Source: Acidiferrobacteraceae bacterium | Lineage (GTDB): Bacteria > Pseudomonadota > Gammaproteobacteria > Acidiferrobacterales > Sulfurifustaceae | DNA length: 56,408 nt | Reading direction: 5' to 3' | Assembly (NCBI GenBank): GCA_021323795.1 | Contig: JAJPKH010000272.1 | Location: 1-56,408 of the forward strand | Part shown: positions 1-8,570 of the stretch, in pieces | Layout: each line of letters starts with the position of its first letter | How positions within the stretch are numbered: position 1 is the first letter of the stretch | Notes under the pieces: generated by a model | The model's database searches: none | What the model saw: only the letters and a program-made list of their open reading frames with translations | Told to the model about the DNA's origin: nothing | Made by a program: the position numbers and the translations under genes

Positions 1-2
1 CA

Positions 3-1916
3 AGCCCCCAGGCGTCCTCGGCTCCGGCATCCACCGGTATTCTGTCCGGTTACTGTCTGGCGGGACAGCGCTTGTACTACCGTGCGCTGGTCCCTATAGG
101 GCGCGCGAACGCTGGATATGCTCAAATCATTTCGGACGTGCTTCCCGCCTTGCAGGCGACCGAAGGTCTTATCGGACTGCCGCTGCGAATCATGGTTTCG
201 GACGGTTCGACCATCCATCAGTCAGACGCCTGGTCAGCCCTGCAAGCCGTGGGTAAAGAAATTTTTACCGCATCGATGCCCATCGAATTGTCCAGCGGTG
301 ACATGCTTCACTTTCAAATAGCGCGCGACGAACGCGCGCTGTACGCCCGACTGGAACAAACCCGTTCCGCGGTGTTATTCGCGGTCGCCGCCATGACGCT
401 GTTGGTCGTGCTGCTTGCGCTCGCGCTACTCGAGCGAACGGTGGTGGGGCCGGTACGTGCGCTGATGGAGCGCTTACGCAACCAACAGCGCGATCAAAGC
501 CAGCTTGGAAATCGCGTGCGTGCAAGAGGTAACGCCGAAGCCGTTCAACTTGCCGCCTGCTTCAATGACATGACCGATAAGCTCGAGGGGTTGTACAAAC
601 GCCTCGAGCAGGTAGCGTTCACGGACCCACTTACTCATTTACCGAATCGAAACTTCTTTTACGGCTGCCTGGAGCGAGCCATTGCGCAGGCGCAACAGGA
701 AAACCGTACCTTTGCGCTTTTCATTATGGATCTCGATCGGTTCAAGGAAATCAACGACACACTGAGCCATCACATTGGCGATCTGCTGTTACAGCAAGTT
801 GCGGCACGGTTGCGCGACAAACTTCGGGATTCGGACACGATTGCGCGCATGGGGGGAGATGAGTTTGCGGTGTTGTTGCCCACAGTAACAGCAAAGCAAG
901 CCGATATGGCGGCGCGCATGCTGGTTCAAAGCTTGCGTTCGCCGTTCATTATCGAGGCGCATCAGCTGGATGTCGGCACGAGTATTGGCATCGCTCTTTA
1001 CCCCGATCATGGCGTCGACGTGCACACGTTAATTCAGCGCGCCGACGTCGCTATGTATGCCGCGAAGCAAGCCGGCGGCGGGCACACCTTCTACGACGCT
1101 GAAATGGACCGACACAACCCGGCGCAGCTCACGCTGATGGGTGAATTGCGTCAGGCCGTCGAACAGGAGCAGTTCGTGCTGTATTACCAGCCAAAGATCG
1201 GGCTGAAAACGAACCGCGTCATCGGAGTCGAGGCGCTCGTACGTTGGCGCCACCCAAGCGGGCGGCTGATCATGCCTGAAACGTTTATTCCTCTGCTCGA
1301 ACAAACGGGTCTGATCCGTGGGCTCACGGGATGGGTGACGCACGAAGCATTGCGGATGGCGGGAGAGCTGCGCCTCTCGGGCTTTGACCTCCCCATCGCG
1401 GTCAACATTTCCGCTCGCGATCTCCAAAACAGCGGGCTTGCCGAAGAACTCGCCGAGCAGCTTGAGGTGCATCAGGCGGCCGCACAATGGCTGGAGCTTG
1501 AAATCACGGAAAGTGCGGTGATGTCCGACGTGACGGACGCGCACGATCTCCTCACGCGGCTCGCGGAGATGGGTTTCAAGGTCCTTATTGATGATTTCGG
1601 CACCGGCTATTCTTCTCTGGCCTACCTCAAGCGATTGCCGGTGCATGCGGTGAAGATCGACAAGTCGTTTGTGATGGGCATGGCGCGCGACGAGAACGAT
1701 GCGGCCATCGTCTTCACCAGTATCGATCTTTCCCACAATCTCGGCTTGCAAGTCGTGGCGGAGGGCGTTGATGACGAAGGCGTTCTGCTGCGATTGCGTT
1801 CCCGCGGTTGCGATGCCGTGCAAGGCATGTATCTGAGCCGCCCGCTATCCGCGGAAGAGCTCACCGACTGGCTGGAAAAGTCCACTTGGGGACTCCCCGC
1901 GCGGGTCGCCTGCTGA
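3..1916 (+). CDS. GGDEF-EAL cyclic-di-GMP turnover protein (5' end cut by window)
   Basis: The reading frame is open to the left edge of the window, so the true start and probably the first membrane segment and most of a periplasmic sensor lie outside. The visible part has a hydrophobic segment near nt 366-440, a HAMP-like linker, a GGDEF domain (GGDEF near nt 850) and an EAL domain (EAL at nt 1230-1238, DDFGTGYSS near nt 1594). The GGDEF motif is intact and is preceded at five-residue spacing by RDSD, matching the RxxD product-inhibition site. The EAL signature residues also look intact. The protein could therefore synthesise and/or degrade cyclic-di-GMP at the inner membrane; sequence alone does not say which dominates. 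It ends in TGA and is followed by a long non-coding gap. Confidence 0.93.
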   Translation, partial: SPQASSAPASTGILSGYCLAGQRLYYRALVPIGRANAGYAQIISDVLPALQATEGLIGLPLRIMVSDGSTIHQSDAWSALQAVGKEIFTASMPIELSSGDMLHFQIARDERALYARLEQTRSAVLFAVAAMTLLVVLLALALLERTVVGPVRALMERLRNQQRDQSQLGNRVRARGNAEAVQLAACFNDMTDKLEGLYKRLEQVAFTDPLTHLPNRNFFYGCLERAIAQAQQENRTFALFIMDLDRFKEINDTLSHHIGDLLLQQVAARLRDKLRDSDTIARMGGDEFAVLLPTVTAKQADMAARMLVQSLRSPFIIEAHQLDVGTSIGIALYPDHGVDVHTLIQRADVAMYAAKQAGGGHTFYDAEMDRHNPAQLTLMGELRQAVEQEQFVLYYQPKIGLKTNRVIGVEALVRWRHPSGRLIMPETFIPLLEQTGLIRGLTGWVTHEALRMAGELRLSGFDLPIAVNISARDLQNSGLAEELAEQLEVHQAAAQWLELEITESAVMSDVTDAHDLLTRLAEMGFKVLIDDFGTGYSSLAYLKRLPVHAVKIDKSFVMGMARDENDAAIVFTSIDLSHNLGLQVVAEGVDDEGVLLRLRSRGCDAVQGMYLSRPLSAEELTDWLEKSTWGLPARVAC

Positions 1917-2012
1917 GCTGTCTTTTCGATCCGGAATGGCTCGCTTATTTTCCTCGTTCCGAATATCTTTGTCCGCTGACCCACTCGTTTGGTCCCGTGG
2001 CCCTCGCTGGAT

Positions 2013-2021
2013 TTATGCACA
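2013..2021 (+). promoter_or_regulatory. DnaA-box consensus match (TTATGCACA)
   Basis: Exact match to TTATNCACA, located about 100 bp after the stop of the GGDEF-EAL gene. A single box has little meaning alone. It is listed because a second exact match lies 180 bp downstream in the same gap. Confidence 0.4.
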
Positions 2022-2200
2022 CGTGACGCAAAATGCTGCGACAAATGGCAAAAGCCAGACGGCATTTGTCCTATGACCGTTAACTTGCCGTAAGCTCATG
2101 TAATTAAGCAATTTTTTTGCCAGATTAATTTTTAATCAAGTTAGCAAAAATCGTCGCTTCTCCGTTGTTTCATCAGCAGCATGGCTGTTCATCAACAATG

Positions 2201-2209
2201 TTATCCACA
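2201..2209 (+). promoter_or_regulatory. DnaA-box consensus match (TTATCCACA)
   Basis: Exact match to the strongest E. coli DnaA-box sequence, about 110 bp before the GTG start of priA and just downstream of the AT-rich stretch. A one-mismatch copy on the opposite strand (TGTTTATAA, 2215-2223) lies 6 bp further on. Confidence 0.45.
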
Positions 2210-2322
2210 GAATCTGTTTATAACCATGCTTCTTTTACTGACAAGAGCTTAGCGATCATTGTTGCTAAACCGGTTAGCGTGAAGCATCTGTTTCACGTGT
2301 GCCCGTTTGTTAGTTCAGATTC

Positions 2323-4530
2323 GTGAAAGTACCTGGCACGACAATCCTGCAAGTGGCGGTGGCCGTTCCCATTCGCGGGCTGTTCGATTACCTCTTGCCG
2401 GACGCTCAATCGCCGCCGCGCCCCGGCGCACGCGTGCGGGTGCCTTTTGGCCGGCGGAGGATGGTGGGAATCGTTACCGGTATCGCACGCGAAACCCAGA
2501 TCACGGCGCAACGGCTCCGTTCTATCGACCGAGTTCTCGACGTTGAACCGCTCTTGCCGGAGCCGCTGTTAAAGCTGCTCGAGTGGGCGGCCGATTACTA
2601 TCATCACCCGGTCGGAGAAGTCCTTGCGGCCGCCTTACCGGTGCTGCTGCGTACGCGGGATGCGGTTGTCGACATCCGCGTACGAAGCTGGGTACTCACC
2701 GCTGACGGCGCGCACGCGAATCCTGACGAATTGAAGCGGGCGACCCTACAACGGCGCGTTTTACAGGCCCTGCGGTCGGAACCCGCGGGACTGAACGCGC
2801 GCGCACTAGCGGTGCTCTCTCGCAACTGGCGATCCGCGGTGGACGCGCTCGTCGAGCGAGGATGGGTGACGGTGCATGATCGCGATTCGCTGCAGCCAGC
2901 CGACACCGAACCGGTAAACGCCCCTTCCCTCTCGCCGGCGCAGTCCGCCGCGGTACAGGAAATCGTCGGCGCGAGCGGATTCAGTCCGTTCTTGCTCTAC
3001 GGAGTGACCGGGAGCGGCAAGACCGAGGTCTATCTGCGCGTGATTGAGCGCGTGCTTAGCAGCGGTCGGCAGGTCCTCGTGTTGGTTCCTGAGATCGGAC
3101 TTACGCCACAGCTCCTGACTCGTTTTCGTGAACGCTTACGCGAGCCGCTCGTAGTGCTGCATTCTGATCTGACCGACCAGGAGCGGGCGAGCGCCTGGCT
3201 GCTCGCACGCGCCGGAAAGGCACGTGTAGTGATCGGGACGCGTTCCGCCGTTTTCACACCGCTGCCACGCCTCGGCCTGATTATTGTCGACGAGGAACAT
3301 GATGCCTCGTACAAGCAGCAGGACGGGTTCCGCTACTCCGCACGCGACGTTGCGGTGATGCGCGCCAGTCGAGAAGCGGTTCCAATCGTTCTGGGATCCG
3401 CTACACCGTCCCTGGAGAGTCTGAACCGCGCGCGGAGCGGAGGTTACACGATGATCGTGTTGCCGAATCGCGCCGGCGGCGCCGTTGCACCGAGCATGGA
3501 GTTGCTGGACATGCGCCGACTGGCGCGGGAGGAAGGTCTTTCCCATCCGCTGCGAGCGGCGATGGCGGAAACACTGGGTAGAGGCGAGCAGGTTCTGCTA
3601 TTCCTCAATCGCCGCGGCTTCGCCCCCATCTGGATGTGCTTCGTCTGCGGCTGGGTGGCGCCCTGCCGCCGTTGTGATGCGCGCCTCACGTTTCACCGGT
3701 CGTCCGCAAGACTTTGTTGCCACCATTGCGGTGCTGATCAGGCCTTGCCCGAGATTTGTCCGCAATGCGGGGCCGCTGGTCTGCACGCGCTCGGCGAAGG
3801 AACGGAGCGCGTCGAATCCGCGCTCAAAGAGATGTTTCCGAGCGCGCGGGTCGTTCGCATCGACAGGGACAGTACGCGCGCGAAGGGTTCGCTGGTGGAG
3901 AAGCTTGAGCGCGTCCGCCGAGGCGATGCCGATATTCTGATCGGCACCCAAATGTTATCCAAAGGCCACGACTTTCCCAACGTGACTTTGGTCGGCGTGC
4001 TCAACGCCGATCAGGGATTGTATGGAAGTGATTTCCGCGCGGCCGAGCGCCTGGTGCAGCAGATTGTGCAAGTCAGCGGACGCGCCGGACGCGCGGCGAA
4101 GGCGGGGCGAGTATTGATTCAAACCTACCATCCGAATCATCCGGTACTGACCGCCTTGCAAGTGCAGGGTTATGACGAATTTGCGGACTACGCCTTAACC
4201 GAACGGCGCGAGGCCGGATATCCGCCCTTCAGCCATCTCGCGTTGTGGCGTGCAGAATCTCCGCAGCGGGAAGCGGCGCTCGCCTTTTTGCGCACCGCAC
4301 GAGCGATCGCTCGGCGCTGCGCGGAAGGATCGGGCGTGCAAGTCATGGAACCGGTACCGTCTCCGATGGAGCGACGCGCCGGCCGCTACCGGGCGCAACT
4401 TTTGATTCAGTCCGCTCAGCGCGCGCCGTTGCACACTGTTCTTACCTGCTGCCTCAAGCGGATCGGCGAGCAAAAAGCGGCGCGGCGCGTGCGCTGGTCG
4501 CTGGACGTGGATCCGGTGGACCTCTATTAA
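2323..4530 (+). CDS. priA: Primosomal protein N' (replication restart helicase PriA)
   Basis: A 735-residue protein starting at GTG. The N-terminal 3'-DNA-end-binding region (VAVPIRGLFDYLLP) is followed by a helicase core with Walker A GVTGSGKT near residue 227 and a DEEH Walker B near residue 322. A zinc-binding region has paired CxxC/CxxxC motifs (CFVCG, CRRC, CHHCG, CPQCG), and the ERVE and RIDRDST blocks typical of PriA follow. Length agrees with E. coli PriA (732). PriA recognises abandoned forks and D-loops and reloads DnaB. All catalytic and zinc residues look intact. The gene appears monocistronic, and the next gene is convergent. Confidence 0.97.
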   Translation: MKVPGTTILQVAVAVPIRGLFDYLLPDAQSPPRPGARVRVPFGRRRMVGIVTGIARETQITAQRLRSIDRVLDVEPLLPEPLLKLLEWAADYYHHPVGEVLAAALPVLLRTRDAVVDIRVRSWVLTADGAHANPDELKRATLQRRVLQALRSEPAGLNARALAVLSRNWRSAVDALVERGWVTVHDRDSLQPADTEPVNAPSLSPAQSAAVQEIVGASGFSPFLLYGVTGSGKTEVYLRVIERVLSSGRQVLVLVPEIGLTPQLLTRFRERLREPLVVLHSDLTDQERASAWLLARAGKARVVIGTRSAVFTPLPRLGLIIVDEEHDASYKQQDGFRYSARDVAVMRASREAVPIVLGSATPSLESLNRARSGGYTMIVLPNRAGGAVAPSMELLDMRRLAREEGLSHPLRAAMAETLGRGEQVLLFLNRRGFAPIWMCFVCGWVAPCRRCDARLTFHRSSARLCCHHCGADQALPEICPQCGAAGLHALGEGTERVESALKEMFPSARVVRIDRDSTRAKGSLVEKLERVRRGDADILIGTQMLSKGHDFPNVTLVGVLNADQGLYGSDFRAAERLVQQIVQVSGRAGRAAKAGRVLIQTYHPNHPVLTALQVQGYDEFADYALTERREAGYPPFSHLALWRAESPQREAALAFLRTARAIARRCAEGSGVQVMEPVPSPMERRAGRYRAQLLIQSAQRAPLHTVLTCCLKRIGEQKAARRVRWSLDVDPVDLY

Positions 4531-4606
4531 TCAGCGAGCGAAAGGGGTTCGTCGGGCAAGAAATTATCAGGTCTTCCCAGGCTGCTATGCCGAGCGAAAA
4601 CGTGAG

Positions 4607-5173
4607 TCAAGAAGCGGGTTGGGATTGCGGTCCGCGGATCGTCCCGAGATACGCCGCGACCGATTTGCGCACGCGGGTGAAATCAAGCTTGCCCGCATGT
4701 TTGAGGACGATTTCGCCGTCGGGACTGAGCAAGTAGGCGGTAGGGACGACGTTCACGTCGCCGAACGCGCGTGAAACGGTTCCGGTCACGTCTAGAGCGA
4801 CGGGATAGGGCACGCCATACTGCTGCACGAAGCGTTGTACTTGCAGCGGCGGATCATAGGGCATCGCCACTGCGTAAAGCTCCAGTCCACGCGGACCGAG
4901 GTCGTGGTATAGGCGGACAAACTCGGGTGTCTCCTCCACGCAAGGCACGCAGCTGGTGGCCCAGAAAGAGACGAGTACCGGCCGACCACGGAGCTCCGTC
5001 AACGAGACCGTGCGCCCATCGAGAAGAATAAGAGCGACGTCCGGAGCGGACCGCGGACTCCGTCCGGGCAGCAAGACCGTGACGAACGCCGCGAGCGCTG
5101 CAACAAGCGCGAACACCACCAGCGGCGACGCGCGCCGGCGCCACCGGAACCTGGGCATTTCTTGCCGGGCCAC
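4607..5173 (-). CDS. Membrane-anchored TlpA/ResA-like thioredoxin
   Basis: A 188-residue protein with a basic N-terminus, one hydrophobic segment at about residues 17-36, then a thioredoxin fold with the redox pair Cys75/Cys78 (WATSCVPC) and a conserved cis-Pro (VVPTAYLL). This matches the TlpA/ResA family, whose members are tethered to the inner membrane and reduce periplasmic disulfides, often for cytochrome maturation. No cytochrome biogenesis genes are nearby, so the client protein is unknown. It lies downstream of a small outer-membrane protein gene on the same strand and may be co-transcribed with it (21-nt gap). Confidence 0.88.
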   Translation of the reverse strand: MARQEMPRFRWRRRASPLVVFALVAALAAFVTVLLPGRSPRSAPDVALILLDGRTVSLTELRGRPVLVSFWATSCVPCVEETPEFVRLYHDLGPRGLELYAVAMPYDPPLQVQRFVQQYGVPYPVALDVTGTVSRAFGDVNVVPTAYLLSPDGEIVLKHAGKLDFTRVRKSVAAYLGTIRGPQSQPAS

Positions 5174-5194
5174 CGGCTCTCCGTTTGCGCTTAC

Positions 5195-5716
5195 TTAGAA
5201 GTGCGTGAAATAACCGATACTGAGGAAATTAAAGTCATTCTCCAGTACGGTGTACTCCAGCTCAAGGCCGGTCTTGCGATTGAAATGAAAACCAACGCCG
5301 GCCCCGTACGAGAAATCCGAATCCTTCTTGCCGCCGCCCGTACCGCTCACGTTGATGTCTTCGCTCAGCCATCCCGCTTTCGCCTTCAAGTAGACATCGC
5401 CGCCGGTTCGGTAAGCGCCGTACGCCGCCAGCGTTTCGATTTTCCAGCGACCGTTGACGCCACTCACCGAAACATCGCCTTGCGAAATGTCGTGCGTGTA
5501 CTCGCCCTCGATGGCAAAAGCGCCATTTGCGTCTCGATGAAGGTCGTAGCCCAGCAATAGTCCGAAATTGCTCGCCGGGTCGTATCCGCCCCGGCTGGAA
5601 TCGACTTGTCCGGCCTTGACCCCGAAATACATGGGATTCTCCTGAGCGGTCGCGCCTGCGCAGACGAGCAAGCATCCGACAAAAGCGCCCGTCGCCAAGC
5701 CTTGATGTTTCTTCAT
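5195..5716 (-). CDS. Small outer-membrane beta-barrel protein
   Basis: A 173-residue protein. The start is ATG at 5716, preceded by a strong GAGGAGA ribosome-binding site; a longer open frame to 5761 lacks one. Residues 1-25 are a signal peptide (MKKH, hydrophobic core, then ATAQ). The mature part alternates aromatic and polar residues in beta-strand pattern, is rich in Gly, and ends in phenylalanine (YFTHF), the usual C-terminal signal for outer-membrane barrel assembly. The size suggests an eight-stranded barrel of the OmpW/OmpX/OmpA-like porin family. Specific function is not recognisable. Confidence 0.8.
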   Translation of the reverse strand: MKKHQGLATGAFVGCLLVCAGATAQENPMYFGVKAGQVDSSRGGYDPASNFGLLLGYDLHRDANGAFAIEGEYTHDISQGDVSVSGVNGRWKIETLAAYGAYRTGGDVYLKAKAGWLSEDINVSGTGGGKKDSDFSYGAGVGFHFNRKTGLELEYTVLENDFNFLSIGYFTHF

Positions 5717-5803
5717 GTTCTCTCCTCGAAATTTATCGCGAACGTGTGGCGAAAATAACAAACGTGTCGCGCCCGCGCTATTCGTACTTTGACTTCAGGA
5801 GAT

Positions 5804-6964
5804 TTACTGGGACTGATCGGACGGCAGGAACAGGGCCACCAAATCGTTCAGGAACCGTCGCCCCAATGCCGTCGGCCGGATGACGTCGGCATCGAGCGTC
5901 AGGAGTCCCTTTCCCCGGGCGGCCCGCAGCGGTACCTCAATGTCACGGAGCCCAAGCCCCGTCCGCTGGGAAAAGAGCGCTGCCGGGAAGCCGTCATGCA
6001 GACGCAGGGCGTTCAGCATGAATTCGAAGATAAGATCGGAGCGCGAAGGGAAGCGGATGCTCGCACGAGCGGCGGCGGTGCCGGCCGTGCGGAGAAAGGC
6101 GTCCGGGTGGCGCGCCTTCGCAACGCGCATCACCCCTTCAGCGCGGGACAACTTTCCGTGCGCACCAGCTCCGATGCCGAGGTAGTCACCGAACTCCCAA
6201 TAGTTCCGATTGTGGCGGCATTGGTGCCCGTCCTGCGCGTACGCCGAAACCTCGTATTGGCGATATCCGCGTCTTTGCAGTTCGTCGACCAAGACATCTT
6301 GCATGGCGCCGATGACGTCATCGTCGGGAAGCGTGGGTGGATGTTGATGGAATAAGGTGTTGGGCTCGAGCGTGAGTTGGTAGGCCGAAATGTGCGTCGG
6401 CTGCAACGCGATCGCCGTCACGATGTCCACGCGCGCTTGCTCGACGCTTTGCCCGGGCAGCCCGTACATCAGATCCAAGTTGAAGTTGTCAAAACCCGCT
6501 GTCCGCGCTGCGCCGGCGGCGGCGAGCGCTTCCGCGCGCCCGTGAATGCGCCCGAGCGCTTTGAGTTTGTCGTCATCGAAGCTTTGGACGCCGATGGAGA
6601 GGCGATTGACGCCGGCGTCACGAAACCCCCGGAAACGCCCGAGCTCGACCGTTCCCGGGTTCGCCTCCAGCGTGATCTCGGCGCCGGAAGCGAGCGGCAC
6701 CAGCGCGCGCACGCCGTCGAGCAAGCGTGCGACGGACTCGGGACTGAAAAGACTCGGTGTGCCGCCGCCGAGAAACAGTGTTTCGACCGTGCGGCCTTCC
6801 GCCAGCGGCGCATCGAGAGCGAGATCGCGCAGCACGGCCTCGACGTAACGACGTTCCGGGACCTCGTCTTCCGCTGCATGCGAATTGAAGTCACAGTAAG
6901 GACATTTGCGTACACACCACGGAAGGTGGATGTATAGAGAAAGCGGCGGCGGTTCGATGGGCAT
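5804..6964 (-). CDS. hemW: Radical SAM heme chaperone HemW
   Basis: A 386-residue protein starting at ATG 6964 (MPIEPPPLSLYIHLPWC). The frame stays open further upstream, but that region has no family similarity. The radical-SAM cluster motif is Cys17, Cys21, Cys24 (CVRKCPYC followed by DF), with the SAM-binding GGGTPS motif after it. The YIHLPWC opening and conserved HemW segments distinguish it from HemN, the coproporphyrinogen dehydrogenase. HemW binds heme and passes it to target proteins such as respiratory cytochromes. It sits directly downstream of rdgB and rph on the same strand, a common gammaproteobacterial order. Confidence 0.94.
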   Translation of the reverse strand: MPIEPPPLSLYIHLPWCVRKCPYCDFNSHAAEDEVPERRYVEAVLRDLALDAPLAEGRTVETLFLGGGTPSLFSPESVARLLDGVRALVPLASGAEITLEANPGTVELGRFRGFRDAGVNRLSIGVQSFDDDKLKALGRIHGRAEALAAAGAARTAGFDNFNLDLMYGLPGQSVEQARVDIVTAIALQPTHISAYQLTLEPNTLFHQHPPTLPDDDVIGAMQDVLVDELQRRGYRQYEVSAYAQDGHQCRHNRNYWEFGDYLGIGAGAHGKLSRAEGVMRVAKARHPDAFLRTAGTAAARASIRFPSRSDLIFEFMLNALRLHDGFPAALFSQRTGLGLRDIEVPLRAARGKGLLTLDADVIRPTALGRRFLNDLVALFLPSDQSQ

Positions 6965-7056
6965 AGAAAAATAGTCTGCGTGGCACTTCGCCCGCGCCCG
7001 TTGCGGCAGCGAGCGAGGTGTATAAATCCTGATCGGCGTTACTTCGCTTCGCGCAA

Positions 7057-7659
7057 CTAGCGTCTGCTTTGCCGCAGCGCGGCGACCAATGCGCGCAGGG
7101 CTTGACCGCGATGGCTCAGGCGATTTTTTTCCTCGGGCGCCAGCTCGGCCGACGTGCAGTTGCGCTCCGGGACCAGAAACACCGGATCGTAGCCAAAGCC
7201 GTTGGCGCCGCGCGGAGCGAAGGCGATCACGCCTTCCCAGGTGCCGTGCGCAACGATGGGCGTGGAATCCTGCGGCTTGCGCAAATAAACCATTACGCAT
7301 TGAAAACGCGCGGTTCGTTTGGTTTCCGGCACGCCGCGCAGCGCTTCCAAAAGTTTTTCGACATTCGCGCTATCGGTCGCGTCTTTCCCCGCGTAGCGTG
7401 CCGAGTGCACGCCCGGCGCGCCGTCGAGCGCATCGACCTCGAGGCCGGAGTCATCCGCAATGGCGGGATAGCCGGTGTGTTGCGCGGCATGACGCGCCTT
7501 AAGGATGGCGTTCTCCACGAACGTCAAACCGGTCTCCTCGGCAGCGGGAACGCCGAAGTGCGACTGGGGCGTTACCGCGAGACCGAGCTCCGCGAGCACC
7601 TGGTTTATCTCGCGAACCTTGCCCGCATTGCCGCTCGCGAGGACGATCGTTCGGCTCAT
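7057..7659 (-). CDS. rdgB: dITP/XTP pyrophosphatase
   Basis: A 200-residue member of the Ham1/RdgB family, matching the usual length of 195-200. Family motifs are visible: [12 protein letters not shown] at the N-terminus, [14 protein letters not shown], the metal/substrate segment [22 protein letters not shown], and GFGYDPVF near the C-terminus. It hydrolyses deaminated purine nucleoside triphosphates (dITP, XTP) to monophosphates, keeping them out of DNA. Its ATG overlaps the stop of rph by 4 nt, so translation is probably coupled. hemW follows after about 90 nt. Confidence 0.96.
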   Translation of the reverse strand: MSRTIVLASGNAGKVREINQVLAELGLAVTPQSHFGVPAAEETGLTFVENAILKARHAAQHTGYPAIADDSGLEVDALDGAPGVHSARYAGKDATDSANVEKLLEALRGVPETKRTARFQCVMVYLRKPQDSTPIVAHGTWEGVIAFAPRGANGFGYDPVFLVPERNCTSAELAPEEKNRLSHRGQALRALVAALRQSRR

Positions 7660-8375
7660 CCGCCGGCAAGCGCGCGTCGTTGGTTGCCGATCAGCTGCTC
7701 GATTCCCCGACGCGCAAGTTCGGTCATGCGACTCAGTTGTTCCTGCGTAAACGTGCCGCGCTCAGCGGTGCCTTGGACCTCGATGAAGGCGAGAGTTTCA
7801 TTCATCACGAAATTCATATCGGTTTCAGCCGTTGAGTCTTCCGCGTAATCAAGATCGAGCACCGGAACGCCGTCGACAAGGCCGGCTGACACCGAGGCCA
7901 CGAAGTGCCGTACGGGATCCTGCACCAGCAGATTTTTCCCGCGCAAAGCGCTGATGGCGTCGACTAACGCGACGTACCCGCCGGTGATCGAGGCGGTGCG
8001 CGTGCCGCCGTCTGCCTGCAGCACGTCGCAGTCAACGGTGATGGTACGTTCGCCCAGTCGCGTGAGATCGGCCGCCGCGCGCAACGCCCGCCCGATCAGC
8101 CGCTGGATCTCCAAGGTGCGCCCGCCTTGTTTACCGCGCGCCGCCTCGCGTTGCGTGCGTTCGTGGGTCGCCCGCGGGAGCATGCCGTACTCGGCGGTGA
8201 TCCAACCTTGACCCTTGCCTTTGAGGAACGGCGGCACTCTTTCCTCGACGCTTGCGGTGCAAAGCACGCGCGTATCGCCAAACTCGATCAATACCGAGCC
8301 TTCCGCATGACGCGTGTAGCGGCGGGTGATGCGGATGGGACGTAGTTCATCGGGCGCACGGCCGCTCGGACGCAT
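7656..8375 (-). CDS. rph: Ribonuclease PH
   Basis: A 239-residue phosphorolytic 3'-exoribonuclease that trims tRNA 3' ends. It begins [14 protein letters not shown], carries the conserved [14 protein letters not shown] segment, the [15 protein letters not shown] block and the [14 protein letters not shown] phosphate/catalytic region. Length equals the family norm (about 238), and there is no sign of the rph-1-type frameshift. It is the first gene of an rph-rdgB-hemW run on the minus strand. The 195 bp upstream, to the PP2C gene's stop, hold no recognisable feature. Confidence 0.96.
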   Translation of the reverse strand: MRPSGRAPDELRPIRITRRYTRHAEGSVLIEFGDTRVLCTASVEERVPPFLKGKGQGWITAEYGMLPRATHERTQREAARGKQGGRTLEIQRLIGRALRAAADLTRLGERTITVDCDVLQADGGTRTASITGGYVALVDAISALRGKNLLVQDPVRHFVASVSAGLVDGVPVLDLDYAEDSTAETDMNFVMNETLAFIEVQGTAERGTFTQEQLSRMTELARRGIEQLIGNQRRALAGG

Positions 8376-8570
8376 GGTGCTGTCGCAGGAAATGAAGAGG
8401 CCGCATTTTCGTCGAAGGCGAGCAACGACGCCAGCGCGAGTGCCGGCATGGAAAAGCGGGCGAGTTATGGGCCGCCCGCGTCGCGCGGCGGCTGGAGCAC
8501 CACGCAGGAACGGGTTTTCGGGAACGGCGGGATTAAGGCGCGTTAGGCGGCTGGCGCCATGGCCCGTCTA

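Larger units (their letters stand above)
1917..2322. other. 406-bp AT-rich non-coding gap upstream of priA
   Basis: No convincing gene is present. The middle part (about 2098-2160) is far richer in A+T than the rest of the window, with runs of T and A. Two sites match the DnaA-box consensus TTATNCACA on the + strand (2013-2021 and 2201-2209), and a one-mismatch copy lies on the - strand at 2215-2223. It must also carry the priA promoter, but I could not place one confidently. It could be a DnaA-responsive promoter, a DnaA-titration site or a replication-origin fragment. None of the usual origin neighbours (dnaA, dnaN, mnmG, rpmH) is in view. Confidence 0.6.

Noticed and set aside
1029-1823. 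264-codon antisense open frame opposite the GGDEF-EAL gene
   Set aside because: Non-protein-like composition and fully contained in a strongly supported gene.
1917-2322. Calling this gap the chromosomal replication origin
   Set aside because: Only two exact DnaA boxes and no dnaA, dnaN, rpmH or mnmG nearby. Listed as a finding but not as an origin feature.
6965-7300. Extended N-terminus of HemW from an upstream start at 7300
   Set aside because: The added 112 residues have no family similarity and overlap rdgB; the radical-SAM domain begins right after ATG 6964.
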